DNA of 64,000 nucleotides, taken from the NCBI RefSeq assembly GCF_030295425.1, contig NZ_AP027081.1:4137001-4201000 (forward strand), read 5' to 3'. The notes under the pieces were generated by a model. That model searched no databases. It worked only from the letters and a program-made list of their open reading frames with translations, and was not told the DNA's origin. Numbering within the stretch: the stretch's first letter is position 1; every line of letters starts with the position of its first letter. The stretch comes from Mesoterricola sediminis (lineage in GTDB: Bacteria > Acidobacteriota > Holophagae > Holophagales > Holophagaceae). Below, in pieces: positions 62,599 to 64,000 of this stretch. The position numbers and the translations under genes are program-made.

Positions 62599-63531
62599 TC
62601 AGGACCGGGGCGTTCTGCCGGGACCCTGCCCGCTGGCGACGGCGAACAGGTTCTCCCAGGAGACGAAGCCCGGGCTGGGCCGGTAGTCGGACCAGGCCCC
62701 CGTGTCGAAGGCCGCCGCCAGGGCCGCGGGGGCCTTGCCGGGGTTCGCCTTCACATGGGCCTGGACGGCCTTCAGGAAATCCCGGTAGCGCAGCAGCTCC
62801 TTCCTGCCGGCCACAGGCCCGTGGCCGGGGATGATGCGGGCGCCCTCCGGGACCCAGCCCGCCACGGCCTCCACCTGGGACACCAGGCCCTCGAAGCTGC
62901 CGCCGCTGTCCGTGTCGATGTAGGGGAGGAGCCCATGGAAGAAGAGATCCCCCATGTGGAGCACCCGCTCCGCGGGGTAGCCGAAGAGCACGTCGCCGTC
63001 GGTGTGGCCCGGCCCCAGGTGGAGCAGGTGGAACTCGGCCCCGCCCAGGTGGATGTCGAGCCGGGCCCGGATCCGCGGATCCTCCTCGCCGAAGGCCAGC
63101 TCCGGCAGGCCGCCTCGCTTGGCCGGTTCCAGGGGGGCCTGGGCCAGCACCATCCGGCGCCGGACGTTGGCGTGGGCGACGATGGCCATCACCTGCTTCT
63201 CCAGCACGAGGTTGGCGCCCACGTGGTCGGGGTGGGCGTGGGTGTTCACCAGGTAGCGGATGGGCTTGTCCGTCACGGAGCGGATGGCCTTGAGCAGGCC
63301 CGGCGCCAGGTGCTCGAACTGGTCGTCCACCAGGACCGCGTAGGCGTCCGTCACGAAGAGCCCCACGTTGCCGCCCTGCCCGAAGAGGACGTAGGCGTGG
63401 TCCGAGAGCTTCTCCACCCGGTGGATCGCTTTCTCCTCCTGGGCGGTCGGCGCCGGCCGGTGCCGGGGGTGGGCCTGGAGGGGAAGAACCGCCAGGAGGG
63501 TGGCCAGGGGCCAAAGGGAGCGGACGCGCAT
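62599..63531 (-). CDS. Secreted metallo-beta-lactamase-fold hydrolase
   Basis: 310 residues with signal peptide (about 1-20). Metal motif NTHAHPDHVGAN (HxHxDH), second His in LGPGHTDGDVLF, Asp in HMGDLFFHG and closing GHGPVAG. Close in plan to SoxH-like and quinoprotein-relay MBL proteins. Substrate unknown. ATG 63531 with GGAGG upstream. Not obviously part of a longer operon. Confidence 0.88.
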   Translation of the reverse strand: MRVRSLWPLATLLAVLPLQAHPRHRPAPTAQEEKAIHRVEKLSDHAYVLFGQGGNVGLFVTDAYAVLVDDQFEHLAPGLLKAIRSVTDKPIRYLVNTHAHPDHVGANLVLEKQVMAIVAHANVRRRMVLAQAPLEPAKRGGLPELAFGEEDPRIRARLDIHLGGAEFHLLHLGPGHTDGDVLFGYPAERVLHMGDLFFHGLLPYIDTDSGGSFEGLVSQVEAVAGWVPEGARIIPGHGPVAGRKELLRYRDFLKAVQAHVKANPGKAPAALAAAFDTGAWSDYRPSPGFVSWENLFAVASGQGPGRTPRS

Positions 63532-63549
63532 GGGAGCCTCCGGGGTCCC

Positions 63550-63555
63550 ATTATA
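63550..63555 (-). promoter_or_regulatory. -10 box of MBL-fold gene
   Basis: Perfect TATAAT on the minus strand, 18 bases before the start codon, just after the MarR-gene hairpin. No good -35 seen. Confidence 0.55.
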
Positions 63556-63560
63556 GGGAC

Positions 63561-63582
63561 GCCCCGCCGGAAGGGGCGGGGC
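63561..63582 (-). terminator. Hairpin after MarR-family gene
   Basis: GCCCCGCC/GGCGGGGC perfect 8-bp stem with 6-base loop, 19 bases past the marR-type stop, followed on the minus strand by GTCCC and then the MBL-gene -10. Confidence 0.5.
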
Positions 63583-63601
63583 GCCGGGGCACACGGGTCC
63601 T

Positions 63602-64000
63602 TCAGGACACCGAGGAGAGGCTTCCGGGCTCCGCGTCCTTGGGGTGGGGGCGGATGGGCATCCCGGGCAGGTCGTTGGCGACCATCACGTCCAGGTTGCG
63701 CATGTACTTGGTGAGGAGGGCCCGGAGGGCCTCCGTCTCCTCCTCGGTCATGCCCCGCTCCGACTGGAGGCGGAGCCCCTCCCCGAGGGCCTCCAGCTGC
63801 TCGCAGAGGGTGACGCCCTCGGGCGTGAGGCGGATCCGGATGCGGCGCCCGTGATTGGGGTCGGGCCCCACCACCAGGTAACCCCGCTGGGTCATCTGCT
63901 GGACCATGCGGGAGATGGTGGGATTGTCCATCCACATGGCCCGGGCCAGCTCGCCGAGGGAGAGGGGCGCGGCCCGGGAGATCACCAGGAGCATCCACAC
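63602..64000 (-). CDS. MarR-family transcriptional regulator, C-terminal part
   Basis: 132 residues visible; the N-terminus lies past the right edge. Winged helix LSLGELARAMWMDNPTISRMVQQMTQRGYLV with wing DPNHGRRIRIRLTPEG, then a helical dimer tail (GMTEEETEALRALLTKYMRNLD), as in MarR repressors. Ligand and targets unknown; the MBL gene downstream could be in the same transcription unit apart from the hairpin between. Confidence 0.85.
   Translation of the reverse strand: MWMLLVISRAAPLSLGELARAMWMDNPTISRMVQQMTQRGYLVVGPDPNHGRRIRIRLTPEGVTLCEQLEALGEGLRLQSERGMTEEETEALRALLTKYMRNLDVMVANDLPGMPIRPHPKDAEPGSLSSVS

Overview
The window is a very GC-rich bacterial chromosome segment. Several features suggest an acidobacterium of the Holophaga/Geothrix type: a two-unit MacB/FtsX permease of the kind named ADOP in Acidobacteriota, an Oar-like TonB receptor with an N-terminal carboxypeptidase-regulatory domain, FrzS-like and NtrY/NtrC-like regulators, and strong G/C third-position bias. 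This placement is an inference, because no rRNA or universal marker tree can be made here. Genes are densely packed. Most unmarked reading frames on the opposite strands are high-GC shadows.

Layout. 1-3.3 kb: the end of a thioredoxin-fold gene, then an IS91-type element carrying a tyrosine recombinase and an HUH transposase, with a hairpin over the recombinase ribosome-binding site. 3.5-6.5 kb: a TonB-dependent receptor, visibly less GC-rich than its surroundings. 7-9 kb: a BlaI/BlaR1-type repressor and membrane protease with a palindromic operator. 9.1-15.1 kb: secreted HtrA-like protease, DUF1573-like protein, RIC/hemerythrin-like protein, AtoD/AtoA CoA-transferase, methyltransferase, DUF4406-like protein and a zincin. 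15.3-20.1 kb: DUF485 protein plus ActP-type acetate symporter, facing a DnaQ-like exonuclease and a cNMP/CBS/DUF294 protein. 20.2-24.5 kb: cysK divergent from an Rrf2 regulator, a chemoreceptor and a membrane-anchored hexapeptide transferase.

24.5-35.4 kb: a five-gene operon matching yfaA-T-S-P-Q (mag-like), built round an alpha-2-macroglobulin with an intact CxEQ thioester motif, a predicted periplasmic trap system. 35.5-42.2 kb: tRNA-His, DegP, a FrzS-like pseudo-receiver coiled-coil protein, a CNNM/CBS protein and a MurU/AmgK-like pair for recycling cell-wall sugars. 42.2-45.1 kb: an IS5-type element with a frameshifted transposase and a broken GxxExxY gene between 53-bp inverted repeats, followed at its very end by an IS4-type element with 10-bp target duplications.

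45.2-52.6 kb: SprT-like protein, VOC protein, Lrp regulator, TolB-like lipoprotein, two c-type cytochromes, a DinB-like protein and a quinol-type nitric oxide reductase. 52.6-59.7 kb: a minus-strand operon for a tripartite efflux system (adaptor, ATPase, two-unit permease) with its own NtrC-type regulator and NtrY-like kinase, preceded by a good sigma-54 promoter. 59.8-64 kb: aspS-proC, a metallo-beta-lactamase-fold protein and the 3-prime part of a MarR regulator.

Themes: envelope maintenance and protease defence (HtrA, DegP, A2M operon, AmgK/MurU, BlaR1), acetate/acyl-CoA use, nitrosative stress (RIC, qNOR), and three separate insertion elements. Several genes appear to be leaderless, with a -10 box six bases before the start codon.
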